From NCBI RefSeq assembly GCF_017894385.1, contig NZ_CP059560.1:372001-436000 (forward strand): a stretch of DNA of 64,000 bases, read 5' to 3'. Both the position numbers and the translations under genes were made by a program. Each line of letters begins with the position of its first letter. Positions within the stretch are counted from its first letter, which is position 1. The notes under the pieces are model-generated. The model made no database searches, was not told the DNA's origin, and saw only the letters and a program-made list of their open reading frames with translations. This stretch comes from Aromatoleum petrolei (GTDB lineage: Bacteria; Pseudomonadota; Gammaproteobacteria; Burkholderiales; Rhodocyclaceae). Of this stretch, positions 16,421 through 26,407 are shown piece by piece.

Positions 16421-17251
16421 ATGAGCGTGGGGATCGGGCTGATCGTCGGTCTGGTGCTGGGGCTGACGGGGGCGGGCGGCTCGATCTTCGCCGTGCCGCT
16501 GCTGATGGCTGGACTCGGTTATTCGATTACCCAGGCCGCGACCGTTTCATTGCTGGCCGTTGCAATATCGGCGGGGGTCGGGACCGCGATGGCATGGAAG
16601 CGCAGTTACGTGCGCTATCGCGCAGCCTCGTTGATGGCGGCAGTCGGCGCCCTGTTCGCACCACTGGGCATCGGGGTCGCGGACCGCATGTCACAGACGA
16701 ACCTGACACTGATCTTCGCTCTGGTGCTTGCCGTGGTCGCTGTGCGCATGTTCCACACCGCGACGGTATCGAGGGACGACGCCACCGTCGTGCGCTCGGC
16801 AGTGGCGGGTGAAGGCCAGTCCTCCATCGGCAGAGTCGGCCGTGTGCATGCAAGGACCGGCCGGCTGATCTGGACTCGCCCGGTTGCCATCATCGTGTCC
16901 CTGATCGGCGCTGTAACCGGTTTTTTTTCTGGGCTGCTGGGGGTTGGCGGGGGATTCATCATCGTTCCCGCGATCCGTGCGACATTGCCGCTGTCGATGC
17001 ATTCTGCAGTCGCAACCTCGTTGATGGCGATCGCGCTCACCAGCTCGCTCACCTTTGTCGGAGGCATCCTGCAGGGACGGCCCGCGCCCCTGGCGACCGC
17101 CCTGCCCTTTGTCGCAGGCGCGGTTCTCGGCATGATCCTGGGACGCAGGGTGGCCCCCCTGATCTCCGGCCCTGCGCTACAGCAGGGATTCGCCATCACG
17201 GCCGGGATCATTGCGGTCGTGATGGCCCTCAAATCCTGGTCGGCGCTGTGA
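16421..17251 (+). CDS. TauE/SafE family sulfite or organosulfonate exporter-like permease
   Basis: 276 residues, about eight membrane helices in two repeats. The family signature appears as GLTGAGGSIFAVPLL near residue 15 and GFFSGLLGVGGGFIIVPAI near residue 170. The family exports sulfite, sulfoacetate or related anions. The next gene, converging from the other strand with 11 bases between stops, is a rhodanese, so sulfur metabolism is a common theme. No Shine-Dalgarno is obvious before the ATG at 16421. Confidence 0.88.
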   Translation: MSVGIGLIVGLVLGLTGAGGSIFAVPLLMAGLGYSITQAATVSLLAVAISAGVGTAMAWKRSYVRYRAASLMAAVGALFAPLGIGVADRMSQTNLTLIFALVLAVVAVRMFHTATVSRDDATVVRSAVAGEGQSSIGRVGRVHARTGRLIWTRPVAIIVSLIGAVTGFFSGLLGVGGGFIIVPAIRATLPLSMHSAVATSLMAIALTSSLTFVGGILQGRPAPLATALPFVAGAVLGMILGRRVAPLISGPALQQGFAITAGIIAVVMALKSWSAL

Positions 17252-17262
17252 AGGAGCCGGAC

Positions 17263-17676
17263 CTAGGGGCCGCATTTTCCGCATCCGCTGACGATCCACG
17301 GCAAACCGTCGAAACGCCAACCGTTAACTTCACCGCGTCGAAGCGTAGGCCCGACATCACCCTCGCAGCCATACAAGACAGTGGCTACGTTCGAGAAACC
17401 GGCTTCTTCGAGCGCTCCACCCGCCGCCACCGAGCGGTCCCCTGTCCGGCAGATCAACACCACGGGGCGATCGTGCCGACCGCCGACCATCCGCGTGACC
17501 TCGGCGATGAAGCCGGGATTGACCTCCCAGCCCGGCCCGTCATTCCATGACACTTGCTGCGCACCGACCGGATGACCGGCGAAACGGTATTCCATTTCGC
17601 TGCGACAGTCGATGAACAATGCGTCGGAATGGTCGCGCAGGTACTGCGCGGCTTCCTTCGGATAAAGATGCTTCAC
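17263..17676 (-). CDS. Rhodanese-like domain protein
   Basis: 137 residues from GTG 17676, which has GGGGGG just upstream; longer in-frame starts are not supported. A single rhodanese domain with the catalytic Cys at residue 76 in LICRTGDRS. Such single-domain proteins move sulfane sulfur (thiosulfate or persulfide to an acceptor). C-terminal SGCGKCGP adds two further cysteines, unusual for the domain. It converges with the TauE-like gene. Confidence 0.88.
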   Translation of the reverse strand: MKHLYPKEAAQYLRDHSDALFIDCRSEMEYRFAGHPVGAQQVSWNDGPGWEVNPGFIAEVTRMVGGRHDRPVVLICRTGDRSVAAGGALEEAGFSNVATVLYGCEGDVGPTLRRGEVNGWRFDGLPWIVSGCGKCGP

Positions 17677-17921
17677 CGCTACCCCCCATCGTCGATTGGG
17701 CCATCCGCCACGCACGGGGATATGCCCCCGACCGGAGCCGTTGAACGCCCTGGGTAATGCCCCCCGCCCCCGAAAGCCCTGCCCATAATGCGGAGACGAT
17801 GGGCTTCTCCTCTTGCCGGATGGGGACGAGGGTTTGACATTTCGCGACACGCCGATGAACTGAAACGACGTCGGTACCGCCCGCATGGCTCCCGGCAAGG
17901 TCATGACGTCACCCCGGCAGC

Positions 17922-19727
17922 TCACACCTTGAAGGCGCCTACGGCCTCGCGCAGCGAGAGGGCCATGGTCTGCAGTTCCTGGGCGACGTCTTCGGCCCGC
18001 ATCGCGGAGGCGGCGTTGCCCTCGCTCATCCGCACCACGCGTTCGACCTGACGGGAGATCTCCTCCGACGATGCCGAGTGCTCGCGCAAGGCCAGCGAAA
18101 TGTCATTGACGGCCTCGGAAAGCTGGCGGGTGTTGGACTGGATCGCAATGATGCGCTCGGCCGCCTGATTGGCATGCGTCTGCCCGTCCCTGACCTTGCC
18201 CCCGACGGTCGCCATGTCGCTATTCACATTGCCTGCGAGCCGCTGCATCGCAAGCACCATGCCGCCGATGTCTTCGGTGGCGATGCGCGTCCGCTCGGCC
18301 AGTCCGCGCACCTCATCGGCAACGACCGCGAAGCCGCGCCCTGCTTCGCCCGCCCGGGCGGCCTCGATCGCCGCGTTGAGCGCGAGCAGGTTCGTCTGGT
18401 CCGCGACCTCCTTGATGAGCTGAACGATGGCCGAGATCCGCGTGGAATGGGTGCCGAGTTCCTGGACAGTGGCTTCCGCCTCGCGTACGCGGTCGGAAAT
18501 GTGTCCCACCTCGACCGCCGTCTGCGCGATGATGGCTGCGCCCTCGTCGGCGGCCGTTCCGGCCCCGTGCGAACAATCGACCGCGTCGCCCGACGACTGG
18601 GCGATGTGGCCGATGCTGACGGTCATCTGCTCGACGGCGGCGGCCATCGCAGCCGCAGAGTCGGTCTGCTGGCGCGAGGCTTCGGCCACCTCCTCGGCCG
18701 CGCCCAACGTCGTGTCGGCGGCCGTGCGGATGCCTTCCGCATTGCGCAGCACGAGCGTGAGAAGCGTGCGCACCGAACCGAGCAGGCTGTTGAACGCCCG
18801 CGAAGTGTCGGCGATCTCGTCCTTTCCGTCGAACTCGACGTTCAGCGTGAAGTCCCTGCGTTCCGCGACGGTCGCCATGGTCTTGCGGAGCTTGTCCAGC
18901 GAACCGGTGATGCCGCGCACCGTGAAGAAGATCAGCAAGGCCAGCCCAGCCGCCGCCGCGAGCGATACCAGGGCGATCGCCCCCTGCGCGCTGCTTCGGG
19001 CTGTTTCTGCCGATTCCTTTATCAGTTGGGCATTGGCCTTCACGAGCGCGTTCAGCTGGTCCATCTCGGTTTCGGTGCGCTCCCACACCGCGCCGACGCG
19101 ATCGTCGATCATCTGGAAGCGCTGCATCACGTTCAGCACCTGATCCCAGGTCTGCGCGCTCGCCATCTCCTCGAGGAGCGGCACGACGGGTTCGAACGTG
19201 TCGTCGAACTCCTTCAAGCGCTCCTCGACCGCGGCCCATTGCCTGGCTTCATCATCGCTCTTCGGCAGGGCAACGTAGCTCGAGAGGGCATGATGCGCAT
19301 GGTTTTCGGCCTCGGTTCGCCGCCCGATCACCGAACGCGCCAGATCGTTCGCCTCGGTGATGCCATCCTGGCGCAACTGTTCGGCAGCGAAGCGCTCGGG
19401 ACGCCACGTTGCGATGTCGCGCGTCACGAGCAGGGACTTCGCTTGCCACATGCGCATTTCTGCCATCAGGACCACCGCTGGCGCGCTGCGATCGGTAATT
19501 TCCTTCAGCGCGCCGGCCAGGTGACTGACCGAGAACCACCCCACCGCGCCGATCACCGCCAGATTGAACAGCGAGAAGGCCGCCATCGACCAGAGCTTGG
19601 CCCTGATCGTGATCCGGTCCAGGCGGAAACGCAGCGAAGGCATCATGCTGCGCGTGCCCACGTTGTTCAAGGCGAGCTCCTGACCGTGCATACGTTGTTC
19701 CGGCAAGATGATTTTGGAGAAAATCAT
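17922..19727 (-). CDS. Methyl-accepting chemotaxis protein
   Basis: 601 residues from the first ATG; an ATG near residue 29 may be the true start because membrane helix 1 begins near 46. A periplasmic four-helix-bundle type sensor lies at about 70-245, helix 2 at about 247-270, a HAMP domain next, and a long cytoplasmic signalling domain. The highly conserved tip is intact: [19 protein letters not shown] followed by [18 protein letters not shown]. No CheB/CheR-binding pentapeptide is seen at the C-terminus (ends REAVGAFKV). It acts at the cell pole with CheA/CheW. The ligand is unknown but may be one of the compounds handled by neighbouring transporters. Confidence 0.93.
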   Translation of the reverse strand: MIFSKIILPEQRMHGQELALNNVGTRSMMPSLRFRLDRITIRAKLWSMAAFSLFNLAVIGAVGWFSVSHLAGALKEITDRSAPAVVLMAEMRMWQAKSLLVTRDIATWRPERFAAEQLRQDGITEANDLARSVIGRRTEAENHAHHALSSYVALPKSDDEARQWAAVEERLKEFDDTFEPVVPLLEEMASAQTWDQVLNVMQRFQMIDDRVGAVWERTETEMDQLNALVKANAQLIKESAETARSSAQGAIALVSLAAAAGLALLIFFTVRGITGSLDKLRKTMATVAERRDFTLNVEFDGKDEIADTSRAFNSLLGSVRTLLTLVLRNAEGIRTAADTTLGAAEEVAEASRQQTDSAAAMAAAVEQMTVSIGHIAQSSGDAVDCSHGAGTAADEGAAIIAQTAVEVGHISDRVREAEATVQELGTHSTRISAIVQLIKEVADQTNLLALNAAIEAARAGEAGRGFAVVADEVRGLAERTRIATEDIGGMVLAMQRLAGNVNSDMATVGGKVRDGQTHANQAAERIIAIQSNTRQLSEAVNDISLALREHSASSEEISRQVERVVRMSEGNAASAMRAEDVAQELQTMALSLREAVGAFKV

Positions 19728-19749
19728 TCTCCAGTATTGGCATTGGCTT

Positions 19750-19773
19750 GCCCCCCCACTTGCATGGGGGGGC
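19750..19773. repeat. Perfect 9-bp C-run/G-run hairpin
   Basis: GCCCCCCCA (19750-19758), loop CTTGCA, TGGGGGGGC (19765-19773). It lies between the thiolase stop and the chemoreceptor start, so it could terminate transcripts leaving the chemoreceptor region or be an intergenic palindromic repeat. No T-run. Confidence 0.5.
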
Positions 19774-19808
19774 TCGTCACACGGTTCGGGCGACGTCGGG
19801 CAGGGTGC

Positions 19809-21002
19809 TTACAACACCTCGAAGATCCCCGCTGCGCCCATGAGGGTGCCGATGCACATCGTGACCATGCCGTAGCGCTTGCCGGTGCGGCGCATGCCAT
19901 GCACGAGGGTAGCGGTGCGGATCGCGCCGGTCGCGCCCAGCGGATGGCCCAGCGCGATCGCGCCGCCCTGGGGGTTCACCTTCGCCGGGTCGATGTCGAG
20001 GCTGCGCATCACGGCGAGCGCCTGCGCGGCGAAGGCCTCGTTGAGTTCGAACCAGTCGATGGCGGCAAGAGTGAGGCCTGCGGCCTTCAACGCGCGCGGG
20101 ATCGCCTCAACCGAGCCGATGCCCATCATCTCGGGCGGAACGCCGGCGACCGCGAAGCTGACGAAGCGCGCGAGGGGCTCGACGTTGTAACGCTTGAGTG
20201 CGGCCCCGCTCATCAGCACCACCGACCCGGCCCCGTCCGACATCTGCGACGCGTTGCCGGCCGTGACCGAGCTCTTCGCGGCGAACTCGGGGCGAAGTTT
20301 GCCGAGCTGTTCAGGGGTCGTGCCCGCGCGCGGGCCTTCGTCGTTGCGGCACAGGCGTTCGACGCGCTTCACGATTCTGTCGGCGCCCGGCAGATATTCG
20401 GTCACTGCATAGGGCGTGATCTCGGTGTCGAAATGCCCCGCTGCCATCGCGGCAAGTGCCTTGGCGTGGCTCGCCGCGGCGAAGGCGTCCTGGGCGGCAC
20501 CCGACACTTTCCAGCGATCGGCCACCCGCTCGGCCGTGAGGCCCATGCCGTAGGCGAGCGCGACGTGCTCGTCCTGCATCCATTTGGGGTTGGCCGAGTA
20601 GCTCGTGCCGAACATCTGCGGCATCGCGCTCATCGACTCGACGCCGGCTCCGATCGCGACGTCGGCCTCGCCCAGACGGATGCGGTCGGCCGCCATCGCG
20701 ACCGCGTTGAGCCCCGAGGAACAGTAGCGGTTGATCGTGATCGCGGGCACGCTGTCGGGCAGCCCGGCCATCAGCACCCCGAGGCGCGCGAGGTTCATGC
20801 CCTGATCGCCTTCGGGGATCGCACAGCCGACATACACGTCGCCAATCTCATGCGGATCGAGTTGCGGCACCTGCGCGACGCTCGCCCGCAGCACATGGGC
20901 GAGCATGTCGTCCGGGCGGACGTTCCTGAACATGCCGTGGCGTTTGGCAACCGGCGCACGGGTGGCGGACACCAGATAGGCATCCTTGAGATTCCATGTC
21001 AT
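19809..21002 (-). CDS. Acetyl-CoA C-acyltransferase (thiolase)
   Basis: 397 residues. The nucleophilic Cys is at 94 (NRYCSSGLNAVAMAADRI), the His is in GGAIALGHPLGATGAIR, and the second catalytic Cys is in MCIGTLMGAAGIFEVL. The last motif normally reads CxGGGMG, and Gly-Gly is replaced by Thr-Leu here. The enzyme cleaves 3-oxoacyl-CoA with CoA at the end of a beta-oxidation round. Directly upstream on the same strand lies a ruined fadB-like gene, and CoA-transferase genes follow further upstream. The remaining thiolase may therefore still serve another pathway. Length is normal for the family. Confidence 0.9.
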   Translation of the reverse strand: MTWNLKDAYLVSATRAPVAKRHGMFRNVRPDDMLAHVLRASVAQVPQLDPHEIGDVYVGCAIPEGDQGMNLARLGVLMAGLPDSVPAITINRYCSSGLNAVAMAADRIRLGEADVAIGAGVESMSAMPQMFGTSYSANPKWMQDEHVALAYGMGLTAERVADRWKVSGAAQDAFAAASHAKALAAMAAGHFDTEITPYAVTEYLPGADRIVKRVERLCRNDEGPRAGTTPEQLGKLRPEFAAKSSVTAGNASQMSDGAGSVVLMSGAALKRYNVEPLARFVSFAVAGVPPEMMGIGSVEAIPRALKAAGLTLAAIDWFELNEAFAAQALAVMRSLDIDPAKVNPQGGAIALGHPLGATGAIRTATLVHGMRRTGKRYGMVTMCIGTLMGAAGIFEVL

Positions 21003-21018
21003 TGCGATGCGTCTCCGA

Positions 21019-21372
21019 TCAGTTGCGCAGGGGCTCGCCGCTGTCCAGCATGTTCCGGATGCGCGCCGGGGTTCCCGGGCCGCGGGCGAGCGCGACGAAT
21101 TGCTGGCGTTCGACGTCGAGCAGCCACATCACGCCGATGCGGTTCGCGACAAAGCTGGGAGCGTCCTTCGCCCGCGCCACGCCCTTGCCGAGGCGCGAGA
21201 CGAGCCATGGCTCGAGTCGGTCGAGCACCCTGGGGCGCGTCGCCGGTGCCGTGATCAATTCGACGAGCGGCACGTAGCGAGGGGATTGAAGAAATGTACG
21301 CCGCAGAAGTCCGCACGCTTGTCCGAAGGTTCAAGCGGCAGCCCGCGAGGGGCCGCGCAGAGGGATAAAAAG
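21019..21372 (-). pseudogene. Degraded 3-hydroxyacyl-CoA dehydrogenase/enoyl-CoA hydratase (fadB-like)
   Basis: Three pieces of a FadB-type protein are visible. One frame reads GLPLEPSDKRADFCGVHFFNP. One base missing in a C-run at about 21281-21284 shifts it to the next frame, which reads PRYVPLVELITAPATRP and GVARAKDAPSFVANRIGV. It then jumps directly to the extreme C-terminal LLDVERQQFV and ARIRNMLDSGEPLRN. The N-terminal NAD-binding part and several hundred residues between the dehydrogenase and the C-terminal end are missing. The piece lies 16 bases upstream of the thiolase, the usual fadB-fadA order. It cannot make a working enzyme. Confidence 0.72.
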
Positions 21373-21481
21373 GGAGGTGTCCGAATCCCGGAGAGAGAGG
21401 AGTAGATGTGGTCTGGTGGACACCCCCGCAAAACGGTCGCCTTTTGGCAAGGCGGGAGAGGCGTGTGTCGGTCCCGTGGCG

Positions 21482-22138
21482 TCAGCCGAAATTCATCGCC
21501 TTCAGTTCGTCCGAAATCGCGAAACGCGCCTTCGTCTGCGCCCTGAGGTCTTCCACCGTGACGCCCGGCGCGTGCTCGATCAGCACGAATTCGCCGTGCG
21601 TGATGCGGAACACCGCGAGTTCTGTGACGACCATCGCCACCCGTCCCTTCGCAGTCAGCGGCAGCGTGCAGCGGTCGAGGATGCGCGGCTCGCCCTCCTT
21701 CGTGCAGTGCTCCATCGCGACGATGACCTTGCGCGCGCCGGTGACGAGGTCCATCGCGCCGCCCATGCCCGGCACCATCTTGCCGGGCACCATCCAGTTC
21801 GCGAGATTGCCCTCCTCATCCACCTGCAGCCCGCCCAGCACGGTGACGTCGACGTGGCCGCCACGGATCAGCGCGAAGGACATGGCGCTGTCGAACATCG
21901 CCGCACCGGGCATCAGCCCGCAGGGCTGGCCACCGGCATTGACGACACCCGGCAGCGGTTCGCCGTCGAGCGGCGCGAGGCCCAGGAAACCGTTTTCCGA
22001 CTGCAAGGTGATGTGCATCCCCGCGGGCAGATAGCGCGGGACCAAGGTAGGCAGGCCGATGCCCAGATTGACGACGTAACCTTCGTGAAACTCCTGCGCG
22101 ACGCGGCGCGCGATCACTTCCTTTGCCTGCATGTTCAT
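21482..22138 (-). CDS. CoA-transferase subunit B (3-oxoacid type)
   Basis: 218 residues. The catalytic Glu is in [10 protein letters not shown], and [10 protein letters not shown] and [20 protein letters not shown] are hallmarks of the beta subunit of class I CoA-transferases (AtoA/PcaJ/ScoB type). With subunit A it transfers CoA from a donor such as succinyl-CoA or acetyl-CoA to a free carboxylic or 3-oxo acid. The start overlaps the end of subunit A by 4 bases, so translation is coupled. The acceptor acid cannot be read from sequence. Confidence 0.92.
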   Translation of the reverse strand: MNMQAKEVIARRVAQEFHEGYVVNLGIGLPTLVPRYLPAGMHITLQSENGFLGLAPLDGEPLPGVVNAGGQPCGLMPGAAMFDSAMSFALIRGGHVDVTVLGGLQVDEEGNLANWMVPGKMVPGMGGAMDLVTGARKVIVAMEHCTKEGEPRILDRCTLPLTAKGRVAMVVTELAVFRITHGEFVLIEHAPGVTVEDLRAQTKARFAISDELKAMNFG

Positions 22139-22797
22139 TGCCTCCGCGCGAGGACGATCTTGTCCACCAGCGCCGCCGGGGTCATCACATGGTCGGGGTC
22201 GATCTCGCCGATCTCGACGATCTCATCGACTTCCGCGATCACGAGATCCGCGGCCAGCGCCATGATCGGGTTGAAGTTGCGCGCCGCCCGCTCGTACACG
22301 AGGTTGCCGGCGCGATCGGCCCGCTTCGCCTTCAGGATCGCGACATCGGCCCTCAGCGGCAGCTCGACGAGAAAGGTCTTGCCATCGACGACCATCTTCG
22401 CCTTCCCCTCCTCCACGACGGTGCCGACACCGGTCGGCGTGAGCACGCCGCCGAGCCCTGCGCCACCGCAGCGGATGCGCTCCGCGAGGGTGCCTTGCGG
22501 CACGAGGTCGACGTCCAGCTCACCCGCGATCATCTTCTTGCCCACCACGGGATTCGTGCCGATGTGCGACACGACGACCTTGCGCACATGGCCATCGGAG
22601 ATGAGCGGACCCACCCCCGTCTCCGGGGCGGCGGTGTCGTTGCCGATGAGGGTCAGGTTCTTCCTGCCCTGTTCGCGCAGCACCGACACCAGGCCTTCGG
22701 GCGTTCCCACACCGATGAAGCCGCCGAACATGACGCTCATCCCGTCATGGAAGAGCGGTCCCACGTCGGACCAATCCACCTGCTTGTCCAAAGCCAT
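22135..22797 (-). CDS. CoA-transferase subunit A (3-oxoacid type)
   Basis: 220 residues with the glycine-rich [18 protein letters not shown] and [16 protein letters not shown] of alpha subunits. [20 protein letters not shown] is the other characteristic stretch. A strong GAGGAGA precedes ATG 22797. First gene of the coupled AB pair, lying about 110 bases downstream of the YeiH-type permease. Confidence 0.92.
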   Translation of the reverse strand: MALDKQVDWSDVGPLFHDGMSVMFGGFIGVGTPEGLVSVLREQGRKNLTLIGNDTAAPETGVGPLISDGHVRKVVVSHIGTNPVVGKKMIAGELDVDLVPQGTLAERIRCGGAGLGGVLTPTGVGTVVEEGKAKMVVDGKTFLVELPLRADVAILKAKRADRAGNLVYERAARNFNPIMALAADLVIAEVDEIVEIGEIDPDHVMTPAALVDKIVLARRQ

Positions 22798-22909
22798 TTT
22801 TCTGTGTCTCCTCGATGCGGACGAAGATGTCCCCTCCCGGCCCGTCGGGCGGGCCGGGGGTCACCGTCTGCCAATGATTGTTTTTCGCGTTGCGCCGCGC
22901 GGGATCCGC

Positions 22910-23923
22910 TCAGCGCATCAACAGCAGCCCGCCCAGGATCAGCGCGGCCAGGAAGACCGTGTTCGCGGTGAGCATCACCACCGGTCGCCACCCGAGCGCG
23001 GCGAGCTGCTGGAACGAGGTCTTCACTCCCAGCGCCGCGATCGCCACGACCAGGCACCAGCGCGACAGGCTCGATGCCGCGTCGGTCACCGGCTTGGGGA
23101 TGAAGCCGAGGCTGTTCACCACCACCAGCACCGCAAAGCCGACGAGGAAGCCCGGCAGCACCGGCGGCTTCTTGCCCGTTGCCGTGCCGTCGCGAAACAG
23201 CACCGACACCACCGCCACCACCGGCAACAGCATCGCCACGCGGAAGAGCTTCACGAAGACTGCCCCGTCGCCGACCTCGGGCGAGAGGATGTAGCCGGCC
23301 GCCACTACCTGCGCGACGTCGTGGATCGTGCCGCCGAGGAAGACCGCCGCCGCATTCGCATCCAGCCCGAAGGCCTTCACCAGCGACGGATACACCACCA
23401 TCGCCACCGTCGAGAGCGCCGTCACCCCCACCACCGTGAAGAGCGTGAAGCGCTGGTTCGCCTCGTTCTTCGGCAGCACCGCCGAGATCGCCAGTGCCGC
23501 CGACGCCCCGCAGATCGCCACCGCGCCGCCGGTGAGCACCCCTTCGGTGCCGGGACGGCCGAGCAGGCGCCCGACGAGTGCGCCGAAGAGGATGGTCGCG
23601 AGCACCCCGCCCGCCACCATCGCAATCGACTGCGCCCCGAGGCCCGCCAACTGCTCCGCGGTGATGCGCGCGCCCAGCAGCGCCACACCGAAGCGCAGCA
23701 CCTGGCGCGAGGCGAACTCGATGCCGCGGTGGATCTTCTCGCCCTCCGCGGCAAAGTTGAACGCCATGCCGAAGAACAGCGCATACAACAGCTGCGGCCC
23801 GCCCTGGTGCTCGGCGACGAAGCTCGCCGCCAGGGCGATCGTGATCGCCGTCAGCACGCCCGGCCACAGTTGCGACCACGCCGGGAAACTGAATATCGTC
23901 ATTGCACGCATGTGAACGCTCAT
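22910..23923 (-). CDS. YeiH family putative sulfate exporter
   Basis: 337 residues with about ten membrane helices. The pattern LLGARITAEQLAGLGAQSIA, LTGGAVAICGASAALAISA and GGTIHDVAQVVAAGYILS is that of the UPF0324/YeiH (PSE) family. The transport function of this family is largely predicted. The gene follows the RND gene of module A by 18 bases, so it probably belongs to the same transcript. Downstream ATGs at residues 5 and 8 are alternative starts. Confidence 0.87.
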   Translation of the reverse strand: MSVHMRAMTIFSFPAWSQLWPGVLTAITIALAASFVAEHQGGPQLLYALFFGMAFNFAAEGEKIHRGIEFASRQVLRFGVALLGARITAEQLAGLGAQSIAMVAGGVLATILFGALVGRLLGRPGTEGVLTGGAVAICGASAALAISAVLPKNEANQRFTLFTVVGVTALSTVAMVVYPSLVKAFGLDANAAAVFLGGTIHDVAQVVAAGYILSPEVGDGAVFVKLFRVAMLLPVVAVVSVLFRDGTATGKKPPVLPGFLVGFAVLVVVNSLGFIPKPVTDAASSLSRWCLVVAIAALGVKTSFQQLAALGWRPVVMLTANTVFLAALILGGLLLMR

Positions 23924-23941
23924 CGATCGGTTCCGCCTCTG

Positions 23942-26392
23942 TTATCGCGTTGCCAGGCCGAGCACCGGCATCGCCCCCACACGCTGCACGCCTTTCGGGC
24001 TCCTGAGCAGGAAGTGCGACAGGGCCGGGATCAGGATCAGCGCCCCGACCATGTTCCACACGAACATGAAGGTCAGCAGGATCCCCATGTCGGCCTGGAA
24101 CTTGATCGGCGACCAGATCCACGTCACCACCCCCGCCGCGAGCGTCACCCCCACCAGCGCGACCACCTTGCCGGTGAATTGAATCGAGCGCCGATAGGCG
24201 TCCGCGAGCGAGGCCCCTGCGCGCTGCTGCGCGAGCTGAATGGAGAGCAGATACAGCGCGTAATCGACGCCGATCCCCACCCCCAGCGCGATCACCGGCA
24301 AGGTGCCGACCTTCACGCCGATCCCCAGCACCACCATCAGCGCCTCGCACAGGATGGACGTCACCACCAGCGGCACCACCGCCACCACCACCGCGCGCCA
24401 GTTGCGGAAGGTGATGAAGCACAGCACGATCACCGCCCCATACACGTAGAAGAGCATCGTGCGGTTGGCTTCCTTCACCACGATGTTGGTCGCCGCCTCG
24501 ATGCCGGCGCTGCCCGCCGCGAGCAGGAACGCTCGCTCGGGCGTGCTGTGCGCCTCGGCGAAGCCCGCCGCCGCCGCCACCACGCGGTCGAGCGTCTCGG
24601 CGCGGTGGTCGGTGAGGTAGGCGATCACCGGCATCACCGAGCAGTCGTTGTTGAAGAGATCGGGGTTATTCACCGAGGCCTGCTGCGCGCCGTAGTTGAG
24701 CACGTCCTGGTTGCGCGCGAGCGTCACCCACTTGGGGTTGCCCTCGTAGGAGCCGGCGGTGATCTGGCGCACCGCGTCACCGAGGAAGACGGTCGTCTGC
24801 ACGCCGGGCACCTGCTGCAGGGTCCACGCGAGGCGGTCGGCCTCGATGAGCGTGTCGTACTTGAGGCAGCCTTCGGCCGCGGTCTTCACGATCACCGCGA
24901 ACTGGTCACTGGAGAGCGAGTAGTTGGCGGTGATGAAGGCGTTGTCGCGGTTGTAGCGCGAGTCGGCGCGAAGCTCGGGCGCGCCCGGTTCGAGGTCGCC
25001 GATCTTGAGCTGCAGGCTGACGACGAAGCCCGCCACGGTGAGCACGACCGACACCGCGATCGCGCCGATCGCCCAGCGCCGCTCGGTGAAGCGTTCGAGC
25101 CAGGCCCACAGTCCGGTGCTCGCGCTCGATTCGGCCTTGAGGCTGCGTTGGGCAGCGGTAGCACTGACGCCGGTATAGGACAGCAGCACCGGCAGCAGGA
25201 TCAGGTTGGTGAAGATGAGCACTGCCACGCCGATGCTCGCCGAGAGCGCGAGCGACTGGATCACCGGGATGTCGATCACCATCAGCACGGCGAAGCCCAC
25301 GGCGTCCGCGACCAGCGCCGTCATGCCGGCGAGGAAGAGACGACGGAAGGTGAAGCGCGCCGCGATCAGGCGGTGCGTGCCGCGGGCGATGTCCTGCACG
25401 ATGCCGTTCATCTTCTGCGCGCCGTGCGACACCCCGATGGCAAAGATCAGGAAGGGCACGAGGATCGAGAACGGATCGAGTGCGAAGCCGAGGCCGGCAA
25501 TCAGCCCCAACTGCCACACCACCGCCACCACCGAGCAGGCCACCACCAGCGCGGTGCTGCGGGCGCAGCGCGTATAGGCGAAGATCACGATGATGGCGAT
25601 CAGCGCGGCGATCGCGAAGTAGGTCATCACCTGGCTCACGCCGTCGATGAGATCGCCCACGAGCTTGGCGAAGCCGATGATGTGGATGTTGACCGCGGGT
25701 ATGGCCTGTCCGCCGCCCTGCTCGAACTTCGTACGGATGTTGTCCTCGAGGGTCGCGGACAGCGCGCGGTAGTCGATCGGCGCACCGGTGGCCGGATCCT
25801 TGTCGAGCAGCGGCACGAAGATCATGCTGGACTTGAAGTCGTTGCCGACGAAGCGTCCGACGATGCCCGCGCGCGCGATGTTGAGCTTCAGGGCTTCGGT
25901 GGCCTTCGGCGAGCCGTCGTAGGCGTCGGGCATCACCGGGCCGCCCTGGAAGCCTTCCTCGGTCACTTCGGTCCAGCGCACCGAAGGCGTCCATAGCGAC
26001 TTCACCCACGCGCGGTCCACCCCGGGGGTGAGGATCAGCTCATCGTTGATCTTCTTCAGCGTGTCCTGGTAGGCCGGGTCGAAGATGTCGCCTTCGCGGC
26101 TGGCCACCACCACGCGCAGCACGTTGCCCAGGCCACGCAGTTCATTGCGGTTGTCCAGGTAGTTCTGGATGTAGGGTTGGCTTTGCGGCAGCATGCTTTC
26201 GAAACTGGCGTTCAGATGCAGTTTCGTCGCGGCCACCAGCGCCAGCGCCACGGTGACGAACGCACACAGCACCATCACCGCGAGGCGGTGGTTGAAGATC
26301 ATGCGTTCGAGGGCATTGCCCGAGTTGCGATCGAACTCGGCAAGGGAGCGCACCACCGGAGCCCGGTCGTGCGAGTCGTGTGCGACGGCCAT
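23942..26392 (-). CDS. RND/MMPL-type inner-membrane transporter (module A)
   Basis: 816 residues with the hydrophobic pattern of the RND superfamily: helix 1 at about 37-57, a large periplasmic loop, helices 2-6, a second loop and helices 7-12. GVSHGAQKMNGIVQD and ALGVGIGVDYALYLLSIQLA are the conserved helix-4 and helix-10 regions seen in MMPL/HpnN-like lipid transporters. It is not of the drug-efflux tripartite length (~1040 residues), and no membrane-fusion protein gene is nearby. It follows the YCF48-like gene by 15 bases. Lipids, steroids or other hydrophobic molecules are the usual cargo of this class. Cargo here is unknown. Confidence 0.9.
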   Translation of the reverse strand: MAVAHDSHDRAPVVRSLAEFDRNSGNALERMIFNHRLAVMVLCAFVTVALALVAATKLHLNASFESMLPQSQPYIQNYLDNRNELRGLGNVLRVVVASREGDIFDPAYQDTLKKINDELILTPGVDRAWVKSLWTPSVRWTEVTEEGFQGGPVMPDAYDGSPKATEALKLNIARAGIVGRFVGNDFKSSMIFVPLLDKDPATGAPIDYRALSATLEDNIRTKFEQGGGQAIPAVNIHIIGFAKLVGDLIDGVSQVMTYFAIAALIAIIVIFAYTRCARSTALVVACSVVAVVWQLGLIAGLGFALDPFSILVPFLIFAIGVSHGAQKMNGIVQDIARGTHRLIAARFTFRRLFLAGMTALVADAVGFAVLMVIDIPVIQSLALSASIGVAVLIFTNLILLPVLLSYTGVSATAAQRSLKAESSASTGLWAWLERFTERRWAIGAIAVSVVLTVAGFVVSLQLKIGDLEPGAPELRADSRYNRDNAFITANYSLSSDQFAVIVKTAAEGCLKYDTLIEADRLAWTLQQVPGVQTTVFLGDAVRQITAGSYEGNPKWVTLARNQDVLNYGAQQASVNNPDLFNNDCSVMPVIAYLTDHRAETLDRVVAAAAGFAEAHSTPERAFLLAAGSAGIEAATNIVVKEANRTMLFYVYGAVIVLCFITFRNWRAVVVAVVPLVVTSILCEALMVVLGIGVKVGTLPVIALGVGIGVDYALYLLSIQLAQQRAGASLADAYRRSIQFTGKVVALVGVTLAAGVVTWIWSPIKFQADMGILLTFMFVWNMVGALILIPALSHFLLRSPKGVQRVGAMPVLGLATR

Positions 26393-26407
26393 CGCGTCGG
26401 TCTCCTG

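Noticed and set aside
21377..25996. Very long plus-strand frame (1539 codons)
   Set aside because: It is the antisense shadow of CoA-transferase, YeiH and RND genes, with the His/Arg-rich composition typical of antisense GC-rich sequence.
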